Assembly: GCF_008245045.1 (NCBI RefSeq)
Contig: NZ_CP043428.1
Coordinates: 1,178,001-1,242,000 of the forward strand
Reading direction: 5' to 3'
Origin: Campylobacter volucris
GTDB lineage: Bacteria > Campylobacterota > Campylobacteria > Campylobacterales > Campylobacteraceae
Length of the DNA: 64,000 nt
In this document: in pieces, positions 48,971 to 58,532 of the stretch
Layout of the letters: every line of letters begins with the position of its first letter
Position numbering within the stretch: position 1 is the first letter of the stretch
Translations under genes and position numbers: made by a program
Notes under the pieces: generated by a model
Databases searched by the model: none
What the model was told of the DNA's origin: nothing
Seen by the model: the letters and a program-made list of their open reading frames with translations, nothing else

Positions 48971-49381
48971 TTATTTAGAAATTTTATCAGGTACATTTGC
49001 AATTTGAGGATTAAACACACTTAAAAACGAAGCATTTTTTTCATAATCAGCACAATATTTTTCAAGTTGCTCAGCTACTAAAAACATCCAATCAACAAAT
49101 TCATCACTTGCTGGACCATCAAATTTTAAAGCTTCATTTGTAATCTCTTCACAAAAAGTGCAAAAATTTACAAGTTCATCTAAATTTAATCTCTTAGCAG
49201 CCCATACAACATTATGTATATTTTGCTCTAAATCTTTTAAAGCCTCTTTGTATTTTTCACTATCACTGCTTAATTTCACAATCAAAGGTTCTAAAATATC
49301 ACAAAGGCTTCTAAAAAAATACAAAAAACGCTCGATTTCTTCAAGCTCATAATCTATCTCTAATTGCTCTAAAATTCCCAT
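48971..49381 (-). CDS. Conserved hypothetical helical protein (Cj1361-like)
   Basis: This 136-residue, all-helical acidic protein matches the position of C. jejuni Cj1361c, beside ruvB. It has no signal peptide or membrane segment. One helix, NIHNVVWAAKRLNLDEL (H56), loosely resembles the histidine helix of HPt domains, but without the usual KG after the histidine. I do not assign a function. Its stop is one base from the tmRNA and its final codons carry the likely tmRNA promoter. It is divergent from ruvB. Confidence 0.7.
   Translation of the reverse strand: MGILEQLEIDYELEEIERFLYFFRSLCDILEPLIVKLSSDSEKYKEALKDLEQNIHNVVWAAKRLNLDELVNFCTFCEEITNEALKFDGPASDEFVDWMFLVAEQLEKYCADYEKNASFLSVFNPQIANVPDKISK
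48981..48989 (-). promoter_or_regulatory. Candidate tmRNA promoter inside the last codons of the upstream gene
   Basis: TGATAAAAT on the minus strand forms an extended -10 whose hexamer ends 11 bases before the mature tmRNA 5' end. It lies within the codons for the final DKI of the 136-residue protein. Confidence 0.45.
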
Positions 49382-49472
49382 AAAAACTTCTATAATTTAA
49401 AGTTTAAATGTTTATTTTAGCAAATTTTAGATAAAATTAAAATTTCATACAAAAATTAATTTTTGGAAAAAA

Positions 49473-50483
49473 ATGGATAGAATTGTAGAAATTGAAAAAT
49501 TTTCCCCAGATGAAACTTATGAAACAAGCTTAAGACCTTCAAATTTTGATGGCTATATAGGTCAAGAAAATATCAAAAAAAATTTACAAATCTTTATAAA
49601 AGCAGCAAAAAAACGCAATGAATGTTTAGATCATATACTTTTTAGTGGTCCTGCAGGACTTGGTAAAACTACTTTAGCTAACATCATTTCTTATGAAATG
49701 AATGCAAACATCAAAACCACAGCCGCACCCATGATAGAAAAAAGCGGTGATTTAGCAGCGATTTTGACAAATCTTCAAGAAGGAGATATTTTATTTATCG
49801 ATGAAATTCATCGTTTAAGTCCTGCTATAGAAGAAGTGCTTTACCCTGCTATGGAGGATTTTAGACTTGATATCATCATAGGTAGTGGGCCTGCTGCTCA
49901 AACCATAAAAATTGATTTACCAAAATTTACACTCATAGGAGCTACCACAAGAGCGGGTATGCTAAGCAATCCTTTAAGAGATCGTTTTGGGATGCAATTT
50001 CGCCTTGAATTTTATAAAGATGAAGAGCTTGCTATCATTTTAGAAAAAGCTGCTATAAAACTTAATAAAACTTGTGAAACAAAAGCTTCTTTAGAAATAG
50101 CCAAACGCAGCCGCTCTACTCCAAGAATAGCCTTAAGACTTTTAAAAAGAGTAAGAGACTTTGCTGATGTAAATGATGAGTCTATCATCAGCGAAAAAAG
50201 AGCTAAAGAGGCACTTGATTCATTAGGAGTAAATGAGCTTGGTTTTGATGCTATGGATTTAAGATATCTTGAACTTTTAACACAAGCAAAAAGAAAACCC
50301 ATAGGGCTTTCTAGCATAGCTGCAGCATTAAGTGAAGATGAAAACACTATTGAAGATGTCATAGAGCCTTATTTGCTTGCAAATGGCTATATAGAAAGAA
50401 CTGCTAAAGGACGCATAGCAAGTTTAAAAAGCTTTGATGTTTTAAAACTAAAATATAATAAAGGTTTATTTGATGAAAAATAG
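49473..50483 (+). CDS. ruvB: Holliday junction branch-migration ATPase RuvB
   Basis: This 336-residue AAA+ motor has the family start [19 protein letters not shown], Walker [12 protein letters not shown], Walker [11 protein letters not shown], the beta-hairpin region [16 protein letters not shown], sensor [18 protein letters not shown], and a C-terminal winged helix with [16 protein letters not shown]. It works with RuvA and RuvC in recombination. The start of amaA lies inside its last codons. Confidence 0.96.
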   Translation: MDRIVEIEKFSPDETYETSLRPSNFDGYIGQENIKKNLQIFIKAAKKRNECLDHILFSGPAGLGKTTLANIISYEMNANIKTTAAPMIEKSGDLAAILTNLQEGDILFIDEIHRLSPAIEEVLYPAMEDFRLDIIIGSGPAAQTIKIDLPKFTLIGATTRAGMLSNPLRDRFGMQFRLEFYKDEELAIILEKAAIKLNKTCETKASLEIAKRSRSTPRIALRLLKRVRDFADVNDESIISEKRAKEALDSLGVNELGFDAMDLRYLELLTQAKRKPIGLSSIAAALSEDENTIEDVIEPYLLANGYIERTAKGRIASLKSFDVLKLKYNKGLFDEK

Positions 50484-51516
50484 CAAATTTTTTCTAATTA
50501 GTTTTATTTTAATCGTTTTATTTTGGGTGCTATATTTATTCCAACCTTTTTTGATGAATATTGCCATAGCTAGCTTGATGGCTGTCTCTACTTCTAATGT
50601 CAATGTAAAATTTCTAACTATTTTTAAAGACAAAAAAGTTGTAGCAGCTCTTGCAACTACTTTGTTTATGCTAGCTTTATTTTTCATACCTTTTGTATAT
50701 GCTATCATAGAACTTGCCAAAGCAGCTAAGAATTTTGACATCAATTATATTTACAATACCATACAATATTTTAAAAATTATAATTTAGAATTACCAGAAT
50801 CTTTAAGTTTTATAGAACCAAAAATTCAAGAAACTTTAGCAAGTATTGATTTTAATTCTATTTCGAAAAATATTTTAGGGTATATTTCTAGTGCAACTAA
50901 ATTTGGAACCAAATTTTTAACAGATATGGTTTTAATCTGTGTTTTTTACTTTTTTGCAAATTTATATGGGGCTAGATTAATTAGCTATATTAAAACCATA
51001 GTTCCTATGCAAAAAGAAGAAACACAAGGGATTTTAAGCGAAGTAAGCAATGTAATGTCCGTGGTGTTTTATTCTATGGTGTTAAATGCAATCTTACAAG
51101 GAATACTTTTTGGAATCATCACAAAATTTTATGGCTATGATGCTATTTTAATGGGAATTTTATTTTGCTTTAGTTCTTTGATACCTGTGGTTGGTGGGGC
51201 ATTAGTTTATGTGCCAATATCACTTTATGAATTTGCAAATGGCAATTTAAATGCAGCTTTAGTGATATTTTTATATAGCGTGATTATGATTTCTTTTGTT
51301 GCAGATACTTTAGTAAAACCTTATATCATCAAATGGATCAACAACAAACTCGTAGAAATCCCAACACAAATTAACGAACTTTTGATATTTTTTGCAATGA
51401 TAGCTGGAATTTCAAGCTTTGGATTTTGGGGAATTATTTTAGGGCCTGCTATATTAACTTTTTTTATTTCCACTTTAAAATTATATGTGATTTTAAACGA
51501 AAGACATTTTGTATAA
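50473..51516 (+). CDS. amaA: AI-2E family transporter (AmaA)
   Basis: This 347-residue integral membrane protein has about eight helices, grouped as two N-terminal, one near residue 60, and five in the C-terminal half, including [19 protein letters not shown], typical of the AI-2E/TqsA/YdiK family. The ATG at 50473 is preferred to the TTG at 50470. It overlaps ruvB by 11 bases, as in C. jejuni (Cj1362-Cj1363). The substrate is unproven. A hairpin terminator follows. Confidence 0.85.
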   Translation: MKNSKFFLISFILIVLFWVLYLFQPFLMNIAIASLMAVSTSNVNVKFLTIFKDKKVVAALATTLFMLALFFIPFVYAIIELAKAAKNFDINYIYNTIQYFKNYNLELPESLSFIEPKIQETLASIDFNSISKNILGYISSATKFGTKFLTDMVLICVFYFFANLYGARLISYIKTIVPMQKEETQGILSEVSNVMSVVFYSMVLNAILQGILFGIITKFYGYDAILMGILFCFSSLIPVVGGALVYVPISLYEFANGNLNAALVIFLYSVIMISFVADTLVKPYIIKWINNKLVEIPTQINELLIFFAMIAGISSFGFWGIILGPAILTFFISTLKLYVILNERHFV

Positions 51517-51540
51517 AGCGATTATTTTGAAATAATCGCT
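51517..51540. terminator. Bidirectional hairpin terminator between amaA and the MFS gene
   Basis: AGCGATTATT is followed after a short TTGA loop by its complement AATAATCGCT. It begins one base after the amaA stop and covers the last codons of the convergent MFS gene. Confidence 0.8.
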
Positions 51541-52823
51541 AAAATTTCTTCTTCACTAGTGAGTTTTTTATTATATTTTATCACTAAAAATTTAGAGTTT
51601 TTATATACATCTAAAACCCCTTTAAAATCTTTAATAACGCTTAAATCTTTTTGTATATCTAAAGGCAAATATACATTTTTAAATTCAGAAGGACTTTGTA
51701 AAAACAGCAACAATACAAACCAAACAACTGATAAAACTATCAACACACTAGCAAGCATTGTTAAGCTAAAATGATGCAAAAAGTATCCTCCAACAACACC
51801 ACCTAAAAAACTTCCAAAATAACCAAAAGCATTAAACACTCCTAAAGCTGCACCTTTTTCATTTACTTTAGCAAATTTACTCGCGCAACTTTGCATAATA
51901 GGCTCATGCAAATTAAATCCTACAAAAAAGATTACCACTCCTACCATAAAAAATAAAGCATTGTCAGAAAAAGCAAAAATCGCATAAGCTATAATAAAAA
52001 ATGCCACCCCTAAAAGTAAAATTTCTTTACTAAGTCCTTTTCTTTCTCCTAAAGAACCTGATAAACCCATAGCTAAAAATCCAAGCACCATAGAGCTAAC
52101 ATAAACATGCCATAAATTCTCACTTGGGTAATTAAACTCATGCACCAAAACCAAAGGAATGCTTAAAAATGCGATACTCATAAGCATTTTTTGCATGCAA
52201 TTAGTTAAATTCATAAGTGCTAAATTTTTTTCTTTTAAAAGTGTTTTCAAAGGAGTTTTTGTATTTTCATGATGAATAGCTTGTTCTTTTGGCACAACAC
52301 TAAAAAGCAATACTATACAAATAAAACTCAAAATAGCACTAAGATCAAATAAACTCGATAAGCCAAATTTTGCACTTAGCAAAGGAGAAAGCACCAAAGA
52401 AGCTGCAAATGAAATTCCTATAAATGCACCCATTATAGCCATAGCTTTACCACGATTTTCTTCATTGATAAAATCACTTATCATAGCCGTTGCTACAGCT
52501 CCTATAGCTCCAGCTCCTTGTAATAATCTTCCAAAAATCATAGTATAAATATCATCAGCATAAGAACAAATCAAAGAACCTATTATAAAAACAATAAGCC
52601 CTATTAACATAGTTTTTTTACGCCCTATTTTATCTGAGATTACTCCAAAAGGAACTTGCAAAGCCATTTGCATTAAAGCATAAACACCAATTAACAAACC
52701 TACTAAAAATTCATTAGCACCTTGAAGTTTTAAAGCATATAAACTTAATACTGGCAAAACTATAAATAATCCAAAAAATCTAGTTCCAATTATAAAAGAT
52801 AAAGGTAAAACTGTTTTTAGCAT
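51522..52823 (-). CDS. MFS drug efflux-type transporter with C-terminal soluble tail
   Basis: This 433-residue protein has 12 predicted membrane helices and the MFS motif A GVISDKIGRKKTMLIG between helices 2 and 3. RLLQGAGAIGAVATAMISDF fits drug:H+ antiporter motifs. After the last helix a tail of about 55 residues (VYLPLDIQKDLSVIKDF to the end) looks like a small soluble alpha/beta domain. It corresponds to Cj1375. The substrate is unknown. The gene is divergent from rdgB. Confidence 0.82.
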   Translation of the reverse strand: MLKTVLPLSFIIGTRFFGLFIVLPVLSLYALKLQGANEFLVGLLIGVYALMQMALQVPFGVISDKIGRKKTMLIGLIVFIIGSLICSYADDIYTMIFGRLLQGAGAIGAVATAMISDFINEENRGKAMAIMGAFIGISFAASLVLSPLLSAKFGLSSLFDLSAILSFICIVLLFSVVPKEQAIHHENTKTPLKTLLKEKNLALMNLTNCMQKMLMSIAFLSIPLVLVHEFNYPSENLWHVYVSSMVLGFLAMGLSGSLGERKGLSKEILLLGVAFFIIAYAIFAFSDNALFFMVGVVIFFVGFNLHEPIMQSCASKFAKVNEKGAALGVFNAFGYFGSFLGGVVGGYFLHHFSLTMLASVLIVLSVVWFVLLLFLQSPSEFKNVYLPLDIQKDLSVIKDFKGVLDVYKNSKFLVIKYNKKLTSEEEILAIISK

Positions 52824-52902
52824 ATATTCTCCTTAATAAAGGATAATTTTACTATGATTTTGATAAACTTTTTTTAAAAGCGATTTACAAAAAGGCTAAT
52901 CT

Positions 52903-53514
52903 TTGAAAAATAAATTAAAAATTGTTGTTGCTAGTTCCAATTTACATAAAATAGCAGAAATCAAAAAAATTCTAAATAATACTTATGAAATTTATGCCCT
53001 TGATGAAGTTATAAAACCTTTTGAAATCATTGAAGATGGAAAAAGTTTTAAAGAAAATGCACTCATTAAATCAACCACTATTTTTAATGCCTTAAAAAAA
53101 GATGATTTTATAATTTTAAGTGATGATAGTGGCATAAGCGTAGAAGCTTTAGATAATGCTCCTGGAATTTTTTCAGCAAGATATTCTAAAAAAGCAAATG
53201 ATATAGCTAATAATCAAAAACTTATACGCAAATTACACGAAAAAAACCTCACTCAAAGTAAAGCATTTTATACAGCAGCAATTGCCATAAGCTCAAAATA
53301 TGGAAATTTTTACACTCACGGCTATATGCACGGCTTAGTCATTGATACTCCAAAAGGAAGCAATGGATTTGGATATGATCCTTTATTTATACCTAATAAT
53401 TTTACTCAAACTTTAGGCGAACTTGATGAACAAATCAAACTTCAAATTTCTCATCGCACAAAAGCTTTAAAGTTAGCAAATTATATATTAAGACTTTTGG
53501 AAAAATTAAATTAA
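52903..53514 (+). CDS. rdgB: Non-canonical purine NTP pyrophosphatase (RdgB/HAM1)
   Basis: This 203-residue enzyme removes ITP, XTP and dITP. It begins with TTG (KIVVASSNLHKIAEIKKIL) after an AAAAAGG site. SDDSGISVEALDNAPGIFSARYS is the metal and base-binding core, and GSNGFGYDPLFIP and ISHRTKALK complete the family signature. Its stop overlaps the convergent RND gene stop by four bases. Confidence 0.92.
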   Translation: MKNKLKIVVASSNLHKIAEIKKILNNTYEIYALDEVIKPFEIIEDGKSFKENALIKSTTIFNALKKDDFIILSDDSGISVEALDNAPGIFSARYSKKANDIANNQKLIRKLHEKNLTQSKAFYTAAIAISSKYGNFYTHGYMHGLVIDTPKGSNGFGYDPLFIPNNFTQTLGELDEQIKLQISHRTKALKLANYILRLLEKLN

Positions 53515-55931
53515 GATTTGTTTTTTTTAGAAAAAGTGATGATTAAACTTGGCAATAAAAACAAAGAGCCAAACAAAAGCAAACTCATAGCTAAAACCGT
53601 AAGTAATCCAAAATAAATAGTAGGGATAAAATTACTACTTACCATCACTAAAAATCCTAAAATAATTGCAAAACTAGTATAATAAATCGCACTACCTATA
53701 CCTAAATGTGAAGCAATTATAGCTTCTTTTAATTTTTTGTGTTTTAATTCTTCTTTTAATCTATGAATATAATGAATCATATCATCAACACCTATTCCTA
53801 TACAAATAGCAGCTATAGTAATACTCATAATATCTAAAGAAATTCCAAGCCATCCCATTAAACCAAACACTAAAGTCAAAGGAATGATATTTGCCAAAAT
53901 TGCTACAAAAGCATAAAAAAAGCTTCTAAAAATTAGCACAAATAATACAAAAATAACAAAAATAACAAAAACCAAAGTATCAAATTGTGATGCAAAAAGA
54001 TTTTGAAGTAAATTATTATACAAAAGCATAATACCGCTGATTTTAACTTCAACATTATCATTTTGCAAAAGTATTTGTAAATCATGCTGAAGTTTTTTGA
54101 TAAATTCATCGCGTCTTAAATTAGGATTACTATCTAACACCCTTATACTAAATCTTAACTCATCATTTTTAATGCTCACATATGGAGTTAGAATTTGATT
54201 TTTAAAAGAAGTTTCTAAATTTTCATATAAAAATGCTAAGACAAAATCATCTAAAGGCTTACCATCATTGATATTTTTTCCAAGCTCTAATAAACTTTGC
54301 AAACTAAGAACTGATCCTACAAAATTTTGCGAAGCTAAAAAATTATGCACTTTTGCTGCTATTCTTGTTTTATCGCTACTAAAAAAATACCTATCATCTT
54401 GAGCCAAATCTTCAAATTCTTTTTCAAATTCATCTAGTGTAGTGCTATTTTGAGTATTTTTAAATTTAACAATCACATCCAAAGGCATAGTCCCACCTAG
54501 CTCTTTATCAATGACTAATAAACCTTGTTTAATCCTAGAACTATCTTTAAAATAATCAACGAAGCTATTTTCTACTCGAATTTTGGAAATTCCAAAAAGA
54601 GCAAACACCACACAAACTACACTTATAAAATAAATAATTTTTCTATGATTTAAACTAGCATTTGCACAAAATTGTAAAAATTTTAGTGAATTTTGATCAA
54701 GTTTTTTAGTTTTCATTCTTGGTAAAAGCACCACAACACTTGCAAAAAATACATAAGCTAAAATCAAACTTAGTGCAATTCCAAGACTCATCATAATACC
54801 AAGCTTAATAATAGGCTCAATATCAGAAAAAATAAAACTTAAAAATCCTACAATCGTTGTTAAAATCGCATAAAAACTAGGATTTGCCTTAGCAAGTAAG
54901 GTTGATAATAATATCTTATAAACACTAGATTTTGAATGTTTTTGTAAATTTTCTATAAAATGAACGATTAAATGTATGACTACAGAAACAGTGATGATTA
55001 AAACAAGAGCAACATAATTAGACGAAACAATGGTTATATCAAAACCTAAAAGTGCAAAAATTCCACTAGAAGTAAAAAGTGAAATAATACAAATACCCAA
55101 AGCCAAAAACACCCAATACAAAGAACCAAAAAACCACCATAGCACTATAAATAAAAGCCCTATTAAGCTTAAACCATAAACTACAAGATCAGATTTTACA
55201 TAAGAGATCATATCATTAGCAATCATCTCCACACCACCAAGGTGTAAAAAATCATCATTTTTGCTGTATTTATCAACTATATTATTGATTTTATCCAATC
55301 TTGCTTTGCTAAATTCTCTCATAAGCTCTTGATGATCTTTAATCAAAACTCTAAAATGTTCTTTTTCTTTTTCATTTTTTGCTTCATCTCTTGATTGAAT
55401 CAAAGCATTATAAGTTAGATCAGGCTCAAGATAAATTAAAATTCCAGCGGTTTTACCATCTTTAGAAATAAGATTATTTTTATAAAAAGGATGGTTTAAA
55501 ATTTCTTTTTTGGCTAAAGTTATATTAATATCTTGACTAAAAATATTAGGAATATTTTTGATAATTTCTTTTAAATCTTTATCATTAAAGCTTTGAAGTA
55601 AAGGAGCATTGGCTATAGAAAAAACTTGTTTTACACCTTTAATTTGAGCGAACTCTTCGCTAATATTTTTAATAAAATTTAAATTTTTTTGTGAAAATAA
55701 ATCTACATCTTTTGGGGTAAAAGCAAGCATTAAAAAATCATCACCGCCGTAACGACTTGAAATTTCTCTATAAAATTTTAAATCCTCATCATGCTCTAAA
55801 AGCAAACTCTGCGCACTAGCATCTACGCTTAAATTTTTTGAAAAAAAAGTAAAAAATAAACAAAAAGCTAAACTAAAACTTAAAGTAATTTTTGGAAATT
55901 TTAAAAAAAACTGGATTATTTTGCTTAGCAT
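53511..55931 (-). CDS. RND-superfamily (MMPL/HpnN-like) lipid exporter
   Basis: This 806-residue membrane protein has the RND-type 1+5+1+5 helix layout. There is an N-terminal helix, a periplasmic domain to about residue 225, and five helices including VVIHLIVHFIENLQKH. A second half starts at ISVVCVVFALFGISKIRVENSFVDYF and ends with GIGVDDMIHYIHRLKEEL, the conserved acidic intramembrane motif. It starts in a TAATG overlap with mlaC and lies with mlaA, so it probably moves phospholipid or another hydrophobic substrate across the periplasm. It corresponds to Cj1373. Confidence 0.82.
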   Translation of the reverse strand: MLSKIIQFFLKFPKITLSFSLAFCLFFTFFSKNLSVDASAQSLLLEHDEDLKFYREISSRYGGDDFLMLAFTPKDVDLFSQKNLNFIKNISEEFAQIKGVKQVFSIANAPLLQSFNDKDLKEIIKNIPNIFSQDINITLAKKEILNHPFYKNNLISKDGKTAGILIYLEPDLTYNALIQSRDEAKNEKEKEHFRVLIKDHQELMREFSKARLDKINNIVDKYSKNDDFLHLGGVEMIANDMISYVKSDLVVYGLSLIGLLFIVLWWFFGSLYWVFLALGICIISLFTSSGIFALLGFDITIVSSNYVALVLIITVSVVIHLIVHFIENLQKHSKSSVYKILLSTLLAKANPSFYAILTTIVGFLSFIFSDIEPIIKLGIMMSLGIALSLILAYVFFASVVVLLPRMKTKKLDQNSLKFLQFCANASLNHRKIIYFISVVCVVFALFGISKIRVENSFVDYFKDSSRIKQGLLVIDKELGGTMPLDVIVKFKNTQNSTTLDEFEKEFEDLAQDDRYFFSSDKTRIAAKVHNFLASQNFVGSVLSLQSLLELGKNINDGKPLDDFVLAFLYENLETSFKNQILTPYVSIKNDELRFSIRVLDSNPNLRRDEFIKKLQHDLQILLQNDNVEVKISGIMLLYNNLLQNLFASQFDTLVFVIFVIFVLFVLIFRSFFYAFVAILANIIPLTLVFGLMGWLGISLDIMSITIAAICIGIGVDDMIHYIHRLKEELKHKKLKEAIIASHLGIGSAIYYTSFAIILGFLVMVSSNFIPTIYFGLLTVLAMSLLLFGSLFLLPSLIITFSKKNKS

Positions 55932-56497
55932 TATTTAAAATTAACATTAGAAAGCTTGCTAAGCAAGGTAGCAAAATCAGCATTTTGCAACACATCTTTA
56001 AATTGTGAGCGATAAGTTTGTATAATACTTACTCCAAAAATATCTACATCATAAATTTGCCAATCTCCGTTTTTATTGTAAAATTTAAATATCACAAAAT
56101 TTTCTTTACCATCTACTACCATAGAAGTTTTTAAAAATACTCTTTTGTTTTTTTCTTCTAAATTAACAACTTTTAATTTTTGCGAATCATATAAAGCAAG
56201 TTTTTCTGTAAAACTTCTTTTTAGATTAGCCTCAAAGGCTTGATTGTATTGTTTTTTTTCTTCATCACTTAATTGCTCATACCTAGTTGATAAGCTTAAT
56301 TTGGCCATAAACTGATAATCAAAAATATGATCAAATAAAGCAAAAATTTGCTCAGCTGCCTTAGTGTGATTGTTTTTATTTTGCTCTAAAATTTTAACGC
56401 TTTGATCGATGTTATTTTGCATTGTTTTAGAAATTTCTTCTAATTGCAAAGCAAAAACAAAACAAACGCTAAATAATAATCCCAAAATTTTACGCAT
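55931..56497 (-). CDS. mlaC: Periplasmic phospholipid-binding protein MlaC
   Basis: This 188-residue MlaC/Ttg2D-family protein has a signal peptide (RKILGLLFSVCFVFALQ). The body carries the family segments AAEQIFALFDHIFDYQFMAKLSL and EAFEANLKR-like helices, then DWQIYDVDIFGVSIIQTYRSQF, the conserved C-terminal strand. It shuttles phospholipid between membranes. It lies between mlaA and the RND gene, with eight bases to mlaA and a one-base stop/start overlap with the RND gene. Confidence 0.9.
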   Translation of the reverse strand: MRKILGLLFSVCFVFALQLEEISKTMQNNIDQSVKILEQNKNNHTKAAEQIFALFDHIFDYQFMAKLSLSTRYEQLSDEEKKQYNQAFEANLKRSFTEKLALYDSQKLKVVNLEEKNKRVFLKTSMVVDGKENFVIFKFYNKNGDWQIYDVDIFGVSIIQTYRSQFKDVLQNADFATLLSKLSNVNFK

Positions 56498-56505
56498 AAA
56501 ATCTC

Positions 56506-57192
56506 CTATTTGATCAATTCTTGGCGTCTTTGCTCATACGCATCGCGAAAGAAAATATAATAATCTACACTATTTTGGTAAACATCATCAATTTGTTCAT
56601 GTAAAAAACTAAGCTCATTGACTTTTAAAGCAGCATTTACACCTATACCAAGCCAAAAATTTCCTATATAAGCTTCAGGGATTAAAAACCAATCTAGTGG
56701 CAAACTCAAAGCATCTCTAACATTAGATGGGCCTAAGATTGGTAAAACAAGATGTGGGCCACTTTTTACACCCCACTTGCCTAGCGTAGTTCCAAAATCA
56801 GCATCATAGCTTTTTAAAGAAGTCTTGCTAGCACTATCTAGCAAACCAAAACCAAAAAGCACATTAATACAAAATCTTCCAAATTCCTCTCCTGCTTTTT
56901 TAAATTCCAAAGTCAAAAGATGATTTGCAATTTTTAAAGGCGATCTTGTGGTTTCAAATACATTTTTTATCCCTGTTCTTGCTACTTGTGGCATAACGGT
57001 TTTATATGAAAGTGTTACAGGTCTTAATAAATAATGATACAAATTATAATTAAATTGAGACATCATTTTATTATAAGTATAAAAGTCATCTTGAATTTCT
57101 TGTTTTTGGTATTCTTGATCAAATTCTTCAAAGCTTTGTGCAAAAAGCATTGTGTTAAAAAACAAAAGCAAACTAATAAGATATTTTAACAA
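56506..57192 (-). CDS. mlaA: Outer-membrane lipoprotein-type MlaA (VacJ)
   Basis: This 228-residue protein removes phospholipid from the outer leaflet of the outer membrane. I chose the TTG at 57192, six bases after AAAGGA, because it starts a clean signal peptide (LLKYLISLLLFFNTMLFAQS); an upstream ATG at 57237 would disrupt it. VacJ motifs include KNVFETTRSPLKIANHLL, FGFGLLDSASK, DFGTTLGKWGVKSGPHLVLPILGPSNVRD. No lipobox cysteine is seen, so it is probably not lipidated here. Confidence 0.88.
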   Translation of the reverse strand: MLKYLISLLLFFNTMLFAQSFEEFDQEYQKQEIQDDFYTYNKMMSQFNYNLYHYLLRPVTLSYKTVMPQVARTGIKNVFETTRSPLKIANHLLTLEFKKAGEEFGRFCINVLFGFGLLDSASKTSLKSYDADFGTTLGKWGVKSGPHLVLPILGPSNVRDALSLPLDWFLIPEAYIGNFWLGIGVNAALKVNELSFLHEQIDDVYQNSVDYYIFFRDAYEQRRQELIK

Positions 57193-57219
57193 TTTAAATC
57201 CTTTAAAAAATAACCAAAT

Positions 57220-57225
57220 ATTATA
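57220..57225 (-). promoter_or_regulatory. Candidate -10 box of the mlaA operon
   Basis: TATAAT on the minus strand lies 28 bases before the TTG start of mlaA, in the divergent gap with modA. Confidence 0.45.
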
Positions 57226-57356
57226 TGAAACAATCAATTAAAATTTTATTATTTTTAATATGTTGTAAAAATAAATAAAAATTTTTCAAACTCTAATACA
57301 TAAGTCTTATAAAATATGCAAAAAAATGAATTTTAAAATCAACTTTAAATTTAAGC

Positions 57357-57362
57357 TATAAT
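57357..57362 (+). promoter_or_regulatory. Candidate -10 box of the modA operon
   Basis: TATAAT lies 35 bases before the modA ATG, followed by an AAGGAG ribosome-binding site. No clear ModE-type palindrome was seen beside it. Confidence 0.45.
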
Positions 57363-57396
57363 TTTTAGCAAAATCATTGAAACTCAAGGAGCAATC

Positions 57397-58152
57397 ATGA
57401 AAAAAATTTTACTTTTATTGTGCATATGTGTCTTTGGATATAGTGCTAATATCAATATAGCTGCTGCTGCAAATGTAGCTTATGCTTTTAAAGCTTTAGA
57501 GAGTGAGTTTAAAAAAGAAAATCCAAATACAACTATAAATGTTACCTTAGGAGCAAGTGGAAATCTTGTAGCACAAATTAAAAACGGAGCTCCTTTTGAT
57601 ATTTTTATGGCTGCAAATATGAAATTTGCACAAAATCTTTACGATGAAAATTTTGCCATTACAAAACCTGTGATTTATGCCCAAGGAGCTCTTGCTTTAC
57701 TAACTTTAAGAACTAATGTAGTTGATTTAAGCAAAGGTTTAGATGCATTAAAAGATGATAAAGTCAAACTCATAGCCATTGCAAATGCAAAAACAGCTCC
57801 TTATGGCCAAGCTAGTATAGAAGCTTTAAGCAAAACTCAAATTTATCCAAACATCAAAAATAAAATCATAGAAGCAAAATCCATAGGTGAAGCATTAACA
57901 CAAACTCTAAAAGCAACTGATGCGGGTTTTATAGCTGCTAGTGCATTATATGAAGAAGGGCTTAAAAAATATGATTTAAAAGAAGGGATTAATTATATTT
58001 TAGTTGATCCTTCACTTTATATGCCAATTGATCAAGGCATAATCATAACTAAACATGCAAAAGATAATAAAGAAGCTAAAAAATTTTATGATTTTATTTT
58101 AAGTGAAAAAGGCAAAGCTATATTTAAAGCTTATGGATATAGCGTTCCATGA
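57397..58152 (+). CDS. modA: Molybdate/tungstate-binding periplasmic protein
   Basis: This 251-residue substrate-binding protein has a signal peptide (KKILLLLCICVFGYSA) with cleavage near ANINIAAAANV. The oxyanion-binding Ser region NVTLGASGNLVAQIKNGAPFDIFMAAN is typical of ModA. NAKTAPYGQASIEAL and the final KAIFKAYGYSVP also fit. It overlaps the next gene by four bases. It should deliver molybdate for formate dehydrogenase and other molybdoenzymes, but the expected permease gene is missing next door. Confidence 0.9.
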   Translation: MKKILLLLCICVFGYSANINIAAAANVAYAFKALESEFKKENPNTTINVTLGASGNLVAQIKNGAPFDIFMAANMKFAQNLYDENFAITKPVIYAQGALALLTLRTNVVDLSKGLDALKDDKVKLIAIANAKTAPYGQASIEALSKTQIYPNIKNKIIEAKSIGEALTQTLKATDAGFIAASALYEEGLKKYDLKEGINYILVDPSLYMPIDQGIIITKHAKDNKEAKKFYDFILSEKGKAIFKAYGYSVP

Positions 58153-58532
58153 TAGAAGCAAAAATTAGCTTTATTGATTTTCATGAGGGTGTTAATTTAA
58201 TAGAATTTACAAATGAAAAACAAAAATTTTACATGCTCTCTCTTGATGAAAATATCAAAATTCATCAAAAAGTGATTTTATCTTTTAAAAGCACCGAATG
58301 TTTAGTTGTTAAAGAGCAACTAAACACTTCTTTTATTAATGAATTTTATGTCAAAATAGAAGCTATTTTTCAAGGTAAAATTATCACTATTTTAAGAGTA
58401 AAAAATGATTTTTGCACCTTTGAAGCACAAATTAGCACCAAAGCTTTTAAAAATTTAAACTTAGCAATAAAAGAGCATATTTATGTATATATCAATCCAA
58501 GCGCGTTGTTTATAAAAGAATACTTATGTTAA
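58149..58532 (+). CDS. Mop/TOBE-like molybdenum-associated protein (Cj0302-like)
   Basis: This 127-residue protein lies between modA and modC and overlaps both (by four and seven bases). The chain is beta-rich with EAKISFIDFHEGVNLIEF, YVKIEAIFQGKIITILRV and a final YVYINPSALFIKEYL, the INPS segment of TOBE/Mop oxyanion-binding domains. It corresponds to Cj0302c, an accessory gene of the C. jejuni mod operon. It may bind molybdate or regulate uptake; that is inference. Confidence 0.65.
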   Translation: MIEAKISFIDFHEGVNLIEFTNEKQKFYMLSLDENIKIHQKVILSFKSTECLVVKEQLNTSFINEFYVKIEAIFQGKIITILRVKNDFCTFEAQISTKAFKNLNLAIKEHIYVYINPSALFIKEYLC

